Assembly: GCA_024636495.1 (NCBI GenBank)
Contig: JAGXGZ010000004.1
Location: 1 to 64,000, forward strand
Reading direction: 5' to 3'
Source: Roseobacter sp.
GTDB lineage: Bacteria; Pseudomonadota; Alphaproteobacteria; Rhodobacterales; Rhodobacteraceae
Length of the DNA stretch: 64,000 nucleotides
Positions 44,365-52,683 of this stretch are shown here, in pieces (position 1 is the stretch's first letter; each line of letters begins with the position of its first letter). The notes beneath the pieces are model-generated. The model did not search any database. It was not told where the DNA came from and saw only the letters and a program-made list of their open reading frames with translations. Made by a program: the position numbers and the translations under genes.

Positions 44365-45168
44365 ATGTCATCTGTACCCTTGTTTCCGATTTTAGTGTTT
44401 TCTGACCTTGATGGCACCTTGATTGATCACGTGCGTTACAAGGCGGATGCTGCCAAGCCTGCGCTTGATGCGCTTAGGGCGTCTGGTGGTGGATTGATTA
44501 TGGCCAGCAGTAAGACTGGCCCCGAAATCGCACGAATCCGCGATGCGCTGGGCTGGTCGGATTGGCCTGCAATTGTTGAGAACGGCGCGGGTGTTTTGGC
44601 GGCGCAGTCCCCTGATGATCAACTGCAAAAGGCCGACACATCGCAATATGACGCAGTGCGCGATGTTTTGGCAAAGACCCCAAAGGACCTGCGACAGTAT
44701 TTTCGCGGCTTTGGGGATATGACCGTTTCCGAGGTGGCTCAGATAACGGGCCTTGATGCCGATGCGGCAGGATTAGCATGCCAACGCGCCTTTTCTGAAC
44801 CGGGGATATGGCTGGGAGACGATGACCAGCGTCACGAATTTCTGGCATATTTGACAGAGCATGGCGTGGCGGCGCGTGAGGGGGGGCGTTTTTTGACCCT
44901 ATCGTTTGGTCAGACCAAGGCTGACAGAATGGCAGCGCTGATTGCGCAGTTCAAACCCGAACATACGGTCGCCCTGGGGGACGCACCCAATGACATCGAA
45001 ATGCTTGAGGCGGCTGATTTTGGCGTGATTGTCGCCAACCCCCATCGCGCAGCTTTGCCCGCGTTAAAAGGCGAAAACCAAGGGCGTATGATGCGGACGA
45101 CTTTGCCGGGACCGCATGGCTGGAACCTTGCGGTACTGACACTACTTTCAAAACTTGAGATTGAATAG
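44365..45168 (+). CDS. HAD phosphatase, glucosyl/mannosyl-3-phosphoglycerate phosphatase type
   Basis: A 267-residue HAD hydrolase of the mannosyl-3-phosphoglycerate phosphatase group. Motif I is FSDLDGTLIDH (nucleophile and acid Asp), motif II is IMASSKTG, and motif III/IV is VALGDAPNDIEML. It lies 12 bp before a glucosyl-3-phosphoglycerate synthase gene, so its substrate is most likely glucosyl-3-phosphoglycerate, giving glucosylglycerate. No Shine-Dalgarno sequence is visible before the ATG; the bases before it are AT-rich (TTGACAACTATATTCC), so leaderless translation or a different start is possible. Confidence 0.82.
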   Translation: MSSVPLFPILVFSDLDGTLIDHVRYKADAAKPALDALRASGGGLIMASSKTGPEIARIRDALGWSDWPAIVENGAGVLAAQSPDDQLQKADTSQYDAVRDVLAKTPKDLRQYFRGFGDMTVSEVAQITGLDADAAGLACQRAFSEPGIWLGDDDQRHEFLAYLTEHGVAAREGGRFLTLSFGQTKADRMAALIAQFKPEHTVALGDAPNDIEMLEAADFGVIVANPHRAALPALKGENQGRMMRTTLPGPHGWNLAVLTLLSKLEIE

Positions 45169-45180
45169 GATCGATGACGT

Positions 45181-46401
45181 ATGTCTGACTTTCATCAAAA
45201 TGGTAACATCGCGACGCTGCACAATCTGCGCACGCGGTCGCTGGACGAGCTGACATACGAGCTTGAAACCTTTGCACAGACCCGAAAAATGACCCTTATC
45301 CTGCCCTGTCTCTATTCAGAGCTTGAGACCGATGCGATGCCCGACATCCTCGCCGAGCTATCAAAGGTAAAGTATCTGCACCGGATTATCATCGGTCTTG
45401 ATCGCGCAGACGAAGCGCAATTTCGACACGCAAAACAGTTTTTCAAAGGTCTGAACCAGAACCATATCGTGATCTGGAACGACAGCCCCCGGATGCTGGA
45501 ACTTGGCGGGCGGCTGGATGCTTTGGGTCTTGCCCCGTCCGAGCAGGGCAAAGGCAAGAACGTCTGGACAGCGTTGGGGTATCTGATGTCATGTCAGGAC
45601 AGTTCCGTGATGGCGCTGCATGATTGCGACATCGTCACCTATACCAACGAACTTCTTGCGCGGCTGATCTATCCGGTGGCGAACCCCAATTTCCCCTATC
45701 AGGTTGCCAAGGGATATTACGCGCGGGTAGGCAATGACAGTCTGAACGGGCGGGTCACGCGGCTGTTGGTCAGCCCGCTGTTGATCGCGCTGAAAAAGGT
45801 TGTGGGCGACCGTGACTTTATCGATTACCTGCGCTGTTTTCGCTATCCTTTGTCCGGTGAATTCGCGATGCGGACGGGTATCTTGCCTGATCTGCGCATT
45901 CCGTCGGATTGGGGACTTGAGATTGGCGTTCTGTCCGAAGCATGGCGTAATCTGGCCCCAAAAGCCGTTTGTCAGGTCGAGATTTGTGACAACTACGATC
46001 ACAAACACCAAGACCTGTCGCCCGAAGATGCCAGTGCCGGGCTAAGCCGCATGTCGACCGACATTTGCAAGGCCATCTTTCGCAAGCTGGCCGCCGATGG
46101 CACGATCTTTACCAACAATGTGTTTCGCACCCTGAAAGCCACCTACTATCGCACGGCGCTGGACCTGCTTGAAGCGTATCACGCTGATGCGGTGATGAAC
46201 GGTTTGACGATTGATCGGCACAAGGAAGAACAGGCGATCGAGCTTTTTGCCGATAACATCATGCGTGCGGGCAGTTTCTTTTTGGAAAACCCGCACGAGA
46301 CGCCATTTATCCCGACCTGGAACAGAGTTCATTCTGCAGATCCTGGATTCCTGGCCGATCTTCATGCGGCGGCTGCAGCGGATGAAGCCGAATTTGTTTA
46401 G
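45181..46401 (+). CDS. gpgS: Glucosyl-3-phosphoglycerate synthase
   Basis: A 406-residue GT81-type glycosyltransferase, recognised by the ILPCLYSELETDAMP start, KGKNVWTALGYL, the metal motif ALHDCDIV and the RCFRYPLSGEFAM segment followed by SDWGLEIGVL. The family transfers glucose from an NDP-glucose to 3-phosphoglycerate, the first step in making the compatible solute glucosylglycerate. The gene follows the phosphatase by 12 bp as one operon. The stop overlaps that of the convergent phosphorylase by 4 bases. Confidence 0.85.
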   Translation: MSDFHQNGNIATLHNLRTRSLDELTYELETFAQTRKMTLILPCLYSELETDAMPDILAELSKVKYLHRIIIGLDRADEAQFRHAKQFFKGLNQNHIVIWNDSPRMLELGGRLDALGLAPSEQGKGKNVWTALGYLMSCQDSSVMALHDCDIVTYTNELLARLIYPVANPNFPYQVAKGYYARVGNDSLNGRVTRLLVSPLLIALKKVVGDRDFIDYLRCFRYPLSGEFAMRTGILPDLRIPSDWGLEIGVLSEAWRNLAPKAVCQVEICDNYDHKHQDLSPEDASAGLSRMSTDICKAIFRKLAADGTIFTNNVFRTLKATYYRTALDLLEAYHADAVMNGLTIDRHKEEQAIELFADNIMRAGSFFLENPHETPFIPTWNRVHSADPGFLADLHAAAAADEAEFV

Positions 46402-48146
46402 CCTCGGTTACTGATCCAGCGGCATTGATAAGGTTCAAGCGTGATGGTTTCAGCCGAGGCCGAAATCTGATCGCCTGACAAAAGATCGGTCCAGGTTTCG
46501 TCCTCGATCATATTGAGGGCGTTGGTGTGCACGTCTACGTTTTCATCGCTGACATTATGAATTGCAAAAATTGATTGCCGCCGGTCAAGGCTTTGCCGCC
46601 AGACACCAAAGACGCGCTCGTGCTCTAGATTAACGGTAAACTGCGTCGCATTGGGGTGAAATGCAGTTTGCTGCCCGCGCAGTTTCAACCTTTTCGTCAA
46701 GGTTTCAAGGGCCCGTGCCTGGATGGTCGTGGGATCGGCAAGCAGGCTTTCCAAAGTCGGATAGTCCCAGCGGTGGCGGTTGATGGCACGGTTCATGCCC
46801 CGGTGTTCAACCTGAGCATGGTCGTTTGATGTCGCAAGCAGCGAGTGAATGTAGAACGCAGGTATACCTTCAAGCGACATGACGATGGTTTGCGAGCAGA
46901 TAAACCGGTCAAAGTGATGCGCATCAGTCCCCTTGAACGTCCTGCCCATCGCCTCGAAAAATGTGGTGTTCAGCTCGTAGGGGGATTCGCCGCCATCCGG
47001 CAGGGCCCGCATCGAAACGAGCCCGCCTAGGTCACGCACGGTCTTGATCACCTTTTCCTTTTCGGCCTCGGGCAACACGCCTTCGGCAGGGCGCATTCCG
47101 ATGCCATCATGGCTGGCTGTAAAGTTCAGATAGGCGCATCCGTAAGGTGCCGGCGGCATGGCGCGTTGCCATTTATGCAGATATTTGGCCGAACCTGACA
47201 TCATCGCATGCAAAATCAGTGGCGGAAGCGGGAAGTTATAGATGGCATGCGCTTCGTCCCCCTCTCCGAAATAGCTAAGGTTTTCGGCTTTGGGCACGTT
47301 GGTTTCGGTCAGCAAAATGATCTTTTCCGGCGCATAATCGCACAACAGACGCATCAGTTTGATGATCGCGTGGGTTTGGGGCAGATGGATGGACGGGCTG
47401 CCAACCACCTTCCAAAGAAACGCAACGGCATCCAGACGGATGATCTGCACGCCATTGTCGACATGCAGACGAATGATGCGCAAGAATTCCAGCAAGACCT
47501 GCGGATTGCGGAAATCAAGATCGACCTGATCATGGCTGAACGTGCACCAGACGTGCCGGATGCCATCTGCCGTCTCTACTTCTTGCAGCAAGGGCGTCGT
47601 CCGGGGGCGCACCACCATGCTCAGGTTATCTTCGGGCGAGGCTTCGAAAAAAAACGTGTCATAAGGTGCTTTGCCTTGACGGTAGGCATTGAACCAATTG
47701 CTTTGGCTGGACACGTGGTTCAGCACCAGATCAGACATCAGCGTAAAGTCACCCGCAATCCGGTTGATATCCGGCCAATCGCCGAGCTGCGGATTAACCG
47801 CCCGAAAATCGGATACGGCAAACCCGTCATCCGAAGTGTAGGGGAAGAACGGTAGGATATGGACCGCGTTAACCGCGCCTTTAAGATACCGCACTAGGAA
47901 ATCATGCAGCAGATCCAAAGGCTTGTGCGCCCCGTCGATGATCGAATTCCCATAGGTGATGACCAGCGCGTCTTTTTCCGACCACAGATTGTTACCGCGC
48001 ACCCGCCCGCGCTTGCGCCGGGGTGCCTCGTCTGGCCAAAACGCGTCGATGATCATGCTTGCAAGAATATTGGCATCAAGATCGGGATAGATACCCCGGA
48101 CAATCTGCGCGACCTTCACGCTTAGTGACGGGGGGTTTTCAGCCAT
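46398..48146 (-). CDS. GH13_18 sugar phosphorylase, probably glucosylglycerate phosphorylase
   Basis: A 582-residue alpha-amylase-superfamily enzyme of the sucrose phosphorylase subfamily GH13_18. Key residues are visible: nucleophile Asp in IIRLDAVAFLWK, acid/base Glu in ILLTETNVP, and an active-site His-Asp pair (ASHDGIGM). The group includes sucrose, sucrose 6-phosphate and glucosylglycerate phosphorylases. Placed opposite a glucosylglycerate synthase and phosphatase, glucosylglycerate is the best substrate guess: phosphorolysis would yield glucose 1-phosphate and glycerate. It is in the reverse direction, so synthesis and breakdown could be separately controlled. Confidence 0.82.
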   Translation of the reverse strand: MAENPPSLSVKVAQIVRGIYPDLDANILASMIIDAFWPDEAPRRKRGRVRGNNLWSEKDALVITYGNSIIDGAHKPLDLLHDFLVRYLKGAVNAVHILPFFPYTSDDGFAVSDFRAVNPQLGDWPDINRIAGDFTLMSDLVLNHVSSQSNWFNAYRQGKAPYDTFFFEASPEDNLSMVVRPRTTPLLQEVETADGIRHVWCTFSHDQVDLDFRNPQVLLEFLRIIRLHVDNGVQIIRLDAVAFLWKVVGSPSIHLPQTHAIIKLMRLLCDYAPEKIILLTETNVPKAENLSYFGEGDEAHAIYNFPLPPLILHAMMSGSAKYLHKWQRAMPPAPYGCAYLNFTASHDGIGMRPAEGVLPEAEKEKVIKTVRDLGGLVSMRALPDGGESPYELNTTFFEAMGRTFKGTDAHHFDRFICSQTIVMSLEGIPAFYIHSLLATSNDHAQVEHRGMNRAINRHRWDYPTLESLLADPTTIQARALETLTKRLKLRGQQTAFHPNATQFTVNLEHERVFGVWRQSLDRRQSIFAIHNVSDENVDVHTNALNMIEDETWTDLLSGDQISASAETITLEPYQCRWISNRG

Positions 48147-48293
48147 GGAAAGGGTGCTCTTTGATTGGTGATTGCATCATTTTGGACCACTGCGCCTAGA
48201 AAGCAAAGTGTTTCAAAGGGATCGCGCCCCAATCGGGTGGTCACCGATGATGCCCGGGCCTAAGGATTGGGCGGTTTCGCGGCCATCCCTTGG

Positions 48294-49103
48294 TTAATCG
48301 TAGGTTCCATAGCCGTAGCCGGGCCCGTGATGGCGACATTTGTTCAGAATAACGCCCAGCATTTGTGTTTGCCCCGCAAGATCGCGTTCGCATTGATCGA
48401 TCTGTTTCGGAGTTGTGACCTCGGCCCCGGCAACCAACAGGACGCAATCCACATGTTTGGCCAAGGTCATGACATCATGGGTCAATAACATGGGAGGGGT
48501 ATCAAAAATCATCAGATCAGGCGCATAGGTATCTTCAAGGGCTCTCAGGGAAAGCGGCAAATAGCTGCCCCCGATAAGCTTTGCCGCATCTGCAACCGGT
48601 TTGCGGTTGGCCGCGACGGCAAGGTTTTCGCCCACGCGGACAGCGCTTTCGTCAAAGCGGGCTTCACCTGTCAGGAACGGTCCCAGATCACAATCGCCCG
48701 ATGCGCCCATCATTTGACCAAGGGACGGTCGGCGCAAATCCATGTCTAGCAGAACAGTACGTGTTTCCGGTTCTCGTTGAAGGCTAAGCGCAAGGTTCAG
48801 CGCCACTGTGCTTTTTCCGCATTGCGCAGTCGGGGACGTGATCGCGACGCGACGCCATCCCTGATCGCGCATGTGCTGCAAAAGCCGCGTGCGCATCATA
48901 TCAAATGCAAGTGCTTCGCTTTGTGCCAGATGTCCGATGATCCGGTGCTGCTCAAGATGTACCGGATCAAGGTCAATTCGACGGATCGAGTCCCAGGCAG
49001 CATTTATCCGAATGTTTTCCTGAACAGAGCGTTGGGGATTAAAGCGCGGCTTGGCTTTGAATTTCCCGGGTCCCTGGGCTTCGGTGGGGAGTGGCATATT
49101 CAT
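48294..49103 (-). CDS. Polysaccharide tyrosine autokinase ATPase domain (BY-kinase)
   Basis: A 269-residue cytoplasmic ATPase of the CpsD/CapB/ExoP C-terminal type, which phosphorylates itself on tyrosines and controls polysaccharide chain length. It shows Walker A with an unusual sequence SPTAQCGKST, Walker A' LLDMDLRRPS and Walker B DLMIFDTPP. The C-terminal tail has three clustered tyrosines (GYGYGTYD). Separate kinase and Wzz polypeptides resemble the Gram-positive CpsC/CpsD pair. The start at 49103 lies 8 bp after the wzz stop at 49111; an ATG at 49097 is also possible. Confidence 0.82.
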   Translation of the reverse strand: MNMPLPTEAQGPGKFKAKPRFNPQRSVQENIRINAAWDSIRRIDLDPVHLEQHRIIGHLAQSEALAFDMMRTRLLQHMRDQGWRRVAITSPTAQCGKSTVALNLALSLQREPETRTVLLDMDLRRPSLGQMMGASGDCDLGPFLTGEARFDESAVRVGENLAVAANRKPVADAAKLIGGSYLPLSLRALEDTYAPDLMIFDTPPMLLTHDVMTLAKHVDCVLLVAGAEVTTPKQIDQCERDLAGQTQMLGVILNKCRHHGPGYGYGTYD

Positions 49104-49110
49104 CCGAACG

Positions 49111-50676
49111 CTAGCCTTTCCGGGCTTGCAAATTTGGTGTTGCGCCAATTGGATGGGCCTCTTTTTGGACCAAGACGGCATCGTCGGAGTAGCTATTTAA
49201 GGCCCATATCCCGATAGGTATTCCCACGACGAACGTGGCGGCGGTGCCTAGGACAAGGGCACGCCGCCGCAGGATTTCGTTGCGCGTTGACAGGTACGGC
49301 AGCGTGGCAAAGGGTGTAATGCCCAATACATCAGCCAGGTCTTCTGCCCGGCGCAATCCCTTGCTTGTGACCTCAAGATAAAACACAAGGGCAAGCCCGG
49401 TAACAAGCCCGACAACAGCGCCAGCGGCGATGATAAGGGTAGGGCTTGGACCTTGGGGTCGCAACGGTGCCGTGGCGGGTTCAAAAAGTGAAATATGCTG
49501 GCCTTGGCGCAACGTCTCGATCGTCTTGCCGGTTTCAGCCCGCGCCCTGTTGGCAACGGCCTGATCATATTGCAGCCTTGTGTTTGCCTGATCAAGCTCA
49601 AGATTACCCAGGGTGATCGCATTGGCTGTCGTTGCTTCGATTGATGTTTCAAGCACATCAAGCGCGCCGTTAATCCGATCTTTCTGTTCGGTCAGAAAGG
49701 TCAAATCCCCGGCGATCTCAGCCCGTTGAAGATCGTAGTCGTTTACAACGTCAGACGCATCGCCAAGCAATTTTTGATCACGGCCCTGCGAGAGGACCCT
49801 TTGGTTCAGCGTGTCAACTTGCGCGCGCAAGATGTTGACCCTTGGGTTTTGCGGCGACAGCAAGGACGATTGCACTGCCAGCTCTTCCTGCATCTGCCCA
49901 AGCTGAACCTGCTCCGGTGTTTGCAAGCCATTAGAAGCACCAGACCTAGACGCGAGCAGAATTTCCTGACGACGCTCCATTTTGGCCCGTCGCTCTTGCA
50001 GGTTTCCGATCTGCCGCTCTACCTGCAAAAGACGTTCCTGTCCGGTGGTCAGTTGGGTGCGCCTAAAGGTCAGGCTGTCTGGCAGCGCATCTGAATTTTG
50101 CTGCCTGAACGCCAGAATGCGGTCGTCTTGCGCAGCCAGTTCGCTTTCCAGCCGTGCCGTTTCTTGGGTAAAGAATTCAAGCGTCTTGCGCGCGGTTTTT
50201 GTGCGCGTGGCGATGTCTTCCTCAAGGATCAGCCGCACCACGTCATTTGTCACATTCGCGGCAAGACCGGGTGACGACGCTTTGAACGTGATGCTGACAA
50301 GCGGAGGAGCGTCGCGCCCATTGGCCTGCGTCATGGCGATTCTTGATCGCATGTCTTGCACAAGGTTGTCCGGCTGGATCAGCTGTTGTTCGGTTTCTTC
50401 GTAGATATCTTGACGTTTCGCCAGATCCAAAAGGCTTTCGCGACCAAGGATGCGTTGCAAGGATAGTTCCAGTTGGGCCAAGGCCTGCGTGCGCACAGTC
50501 GATAAGGCAAGATCGCCCGGTATCTGTTCGGCCTCGACCAACAGCCGCGCCTGGGCCACATAAACCGGTGGCATCATCATCGCCAAACCGATGCCAGAGG
50601 CCAGGCCAGCGACGCCAAAGAAAACGATCCAATGTAGCCGCCGTAAAAGCCGTGAGAGATAGAATTGAACATCCAT
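49111..50676 (-). CDS. Wzz/GumC-type polysaccharide chain-length determinant
   Basis: A 521-residue inner-membrane protein with an N-terminal membrane helix (residues 15-37), a long periplasmic coiled-coil region (180-400) and two C-terminal hydrophobic segments (about 423-442 and 470-495). The N-terminal Wzz domain start (YLSRLLRRLHWIVFFG) and the C-terminal proline-rich PLRPQGPSPTLI are family features. It controls chain length and works with the kinase encoded downstream. Divergent from exoY, with a CtrA-type box between them. Confidence 0.87.
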   Translation of the reverse strand: MDVQFYLSRLLRRLHWIVFFGVAGLASGIGLAMMMPPVYVAQARLLVEAEQIPGDLALSTVRTQALAQLELSLQRILGRESLLDLAKRQDIYEETEQQLIQPDNLVQDMRSRIAMTQANGRDAPPLVSITFKASSPGLAANVTNDVVRLILEEDIATRTKTARKTLEFFTQETARLESELAAQDDRILAFRQQNSDALPDSLTFRRTQLTTGQERLLQVERQIGNLQERRAKMERRQEILLASRSGASNGLQTPEQVQLGQMQEELAVQSSLLSPQNPRVNILRAQVDTLNQRVLSQGRDQKLLGDASDVVNDYDLQRAEIAGDLTFLTEQKDRINGALDVLETSIEATTANAITLGNLELDQANTRLQYDQAVANRARAETGKTIETLRQGQHISLFEPATAPLRPQGPSPTLIIAAGAVVGLVTGLALVFYLEVTSKGLRRAEDLADVLGITPFATLPYLSTRNEILRRRALVLGTAATFVVGIPIGIWALNSYSDDAVLVQKEAHPIGATPNLQARKG

Positions 50677-50995
50677 GCCTAGCGACCGGACCGGTAGGGA
50701 AGGCGCAAAGACAGGGTGTTTTTCAATGCGTCGGTCATTTCAGATCTTTCCGGTCGGAGGGGCATTATCCAAGAAACGATAGCTTTGGCACCCTTTTTTT
50801 GCCGGACGCTCAGTTAAGGGACGGTTAACGCCAACGCACCGTAAGGTCGTTTTTGGCAAAATATTGAAAACGGCAGCGTTTTTAACGGTCTGGTAACCTC
50901 GTCAGCCTAGCACTTTAGCATTGCTTAACCATGAGAATCCCGTCGTTCACTGCCCTCGAGTGTGGATGACTGCTGTTGCAAAGGTGTACTGCCAT
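50677..50995. other. Divergent wzz/exoY regulatory region
   Basis: About 320 bp with no gene. It holds the CtrA-type box at 50814-50829 (listed apart), a T8 run near 50790 and an AT-rich stretch around 50860-50925. The exoY start is uncertain (TTG 50921, ATG 50966 or ATG 50996), so the gap could be as short as 244 bp. Confidence 0.5.
50814..50829 (+). promoter_or_regulatory. CtrA-type binding box TTAA-N7-TTAAC
   Basis: TTAA, seven bases (GGGACGG), then TTAAC: a full match to the classical CtrA recognition sequence of alphaproteobacteria. It lies 138 bp from the wzz start and 167 bp from the preferred exoY start. In Rhodobacterales CtrA controls motility, gene transfer agents and other surface traits, so control of exopolysaccharide genes is plausible. 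Confidence 0.55.
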
Positions 50996-51709
50996 ATGAT
51001 CTTTCAATCCTTTGAGGGGACCACGGCTTCGCTTGAGGTAACGCGTGCGGTTCAAATGACGCCTGATTGTGGGTTCGCGCAAAGCGGCAAACCGGTGGCG
51101 ACGGATCTTTACCGCAATGGCGGAAAGCGCATCTTTGATCTGGTGATCTGCCTGATTTTGCTGCCTTTCGCGGTGCCGCTGATCGGTCTTCTTGCCGCAA
51201 TGATCGGGCTGACTGGAAGCAAACCGTTTTATATGCAGAACCGTATTGGTAAGCACGGGCGTGTTTTCAAAATGTGGAAATTGCGGTCTATGATCCGTGA
51301 TAGTGACAGGGTTCTGGCATCGCATCTTGCAAGTGATCCGGTCGCCAGAATGGAGTGGAATTGCGCCCAGAAACTGCGTCGTGATCCACGGATTACAGTT
51401 TTCGGATCATTGTTGCGGCGGTCCTCGATGGATGAACTGCCACAGATCTGGAACGTCTTGAGGGGAGATATGAGCCTGATTGGCCCCCGTCCTATGATGA
51501 TCAGTCAAGAGCCGCTGTATCCGGGCCGCGATTACTATGACTTGCTGCCGGGTATCAGTGGAAACTGGCAGGTGTCCGCCCGCAATGACGCGCATTTCGC
51601 TGACCGCGCGATTTTCGATACGCACTACCATGCGGCTCTTTCCCTGCGCGAGGATCTGCGCATCTTGGTCAAGACTGTCGGTGTTGTCCTGCGTGCAAAC
51701 GGGCATTGA
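50996..51709 (+). CDS. exoY: Exopolysaccharide sugar transferase (ExoY type)
   Basis: Initiating sugar-1-phosphate transferase, about 237 residues from the ATG at 50996. It has one membrane helix (FDLVICLILLPFAVPLIGLLAA), KMWKLRSM, the catalytic stretch RRSSMDELPQIWNVL, RGDMSLIGPRPMM and GNWQVSARN at the end. In Sinorhizobium, ExoY transfers galactose-1-phosphate to undecaprenyl phosphate; the sugar here is unknown. Three starts are possible; 50996 has AAAGG upstream and keeps the N-terminal part short. The next gene begins 5 bases after the stop. Confidence 0.88.
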   Translation: MIFQSFEGTTASLEVTRAVQMTPDCGFAQSGKPVATDLYRNGGKRIFDLVICLILLPFAVPLIGLLAAMIGLTGSKPFYMQNRIGKHGRVFKMWKLRSMIRDSDRVLASHLASDPVARMEWNCAQKLRRDPRITVFGSLLRRSSMDELPQIWNVLRGDMSLIGPRPMMISQEPLYPGRDYYDLLPGISGNWQVSARNDAHFADRAIFDTHYHAALSLREDLRILVKTVGVVLRANGH

Positions 51710-51714
51710 AAGTG

Positions 51715-52683
51715 ATGGGGCCTGATCACGCGACAAAGCGGTCTGATCCGCCAGAATTGACCGTGATCATCATCAGCTACAATACCGTTGAGATGACGCT
51801 TAAAGCGATTGAAACGCTTTATGAGAACACATTCCATACCCGTTTTGACTGTGTGGTGTTCGATAACGCTTCGGTGGACGGGTCGGCAAAGCGTATCAGG
51901 CAGGCATTTCCCGATGTGCGGATGATTGCATCTGACGAAAACATCGGGTTCGCACAGGCGAACAACACCGTCGCGCAAAGCTGCACTACGCCATACCTTC
52001 TTTTGCTTAACCCCGACACCGAGACCCATCCGGGTGCCATTGATGCGCTGATGCAATTTGCAAAAAAACGTCCGCAGGCGGGGATATGGGGGGGGCGCAC
52101 AGTGTTTGCCGATGGTGGCCTGAACATTGCGTCTTGCTGGGCGGCCCCAACGTTGCGCAGCCTATTTTTCAGGGCGCTGGGGCTGACCACGGTCTTTCCG
52201 CGATCACACTTTATCAATCCCGAAACCTACGGGTCTTGGCAACGGGACTCTATCCGCGAGGTAGACATCGTTGTGGGTTGCTTTCTGCTGGTCGGGCGGC
52301 CGTTGTGGGAGAAACTCGGGGGGTTCGGGGCAAAATATCACATGTATGGCGAAGATGCCGACCTGTGTCTGCGCGCGCGCAAGTTGGGGTTTTGGCCTGC
52401 GATCACGCCAGACGCCCAGATCACACATCATGTCGGGGCTTCGACACCTAAAAACGAGGAAAAAGCGATCCTTGTAATGAAATCAAGGGCCACGCTGATC
52501 CGCGATCACTGGGCAGACGGGCAGATAGGTATTGGCATTTGTTTGATGTGGCTATGGGCAGCATTGCGGTTTGGAGTTACGCGCCCGTTCGCCAATTCAA
52601 TGCACGTTCAAAGACGCCAAAGCGCCGCGCGTTGGAAAGCAATCTGGCACCGACGCAACGAATGGTTATCAGGCTACGCATAG
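51715..52683 (+). CDS. Family 2 glycosyltransferase
   Basis: A 322-residue inverting glycosyltransferase with GT-A fold (GT2). The N-terminal VIIISYNTVEMTLKAIETL, FDNASVDGS and ENIGFAQANN are typical of rhamnosyltransferase-like members, with the metal motif LLLNPDTE and later GEDADLCLRARKLGF. It adds a sugar to a polyprenyl-linked repeat unit in the cytoplasm. The ATG at 51715 directly follows the exoY stop; GTG 51712 and TTG 51706 are alternatives. The 3' end overlaps the convergent NodZ-like gene by 10 bp. Confidence 0.88.
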   Translation: MGPDHATKRSDPPELTVIIISYNTVEMTLKAIETLYENTFHTRFDCVVFDNASVDGSAKRIRQAFPDVRMIASDENIGFAQANNTVAQSCTTPYLLLLNPDTETHPGAIDALMQFAKKRPQAGIWGGRTVFADGGLNIASCWAAPTLRSLFFRALGLTTVFPRSHFINPETYGSWQRDSIREVDIVVGCFLLVGRPLWEKLGGFGAKYHMYGEDADLCLRARKLGFWPAITPDAQITHHVGASTPKNEEKAILVMKSRATLIRDHWADGQIGIGICLMWLWAALRFGVTRPFANSMHVQRRQSAARWKAIWHRRNEWLSGYA

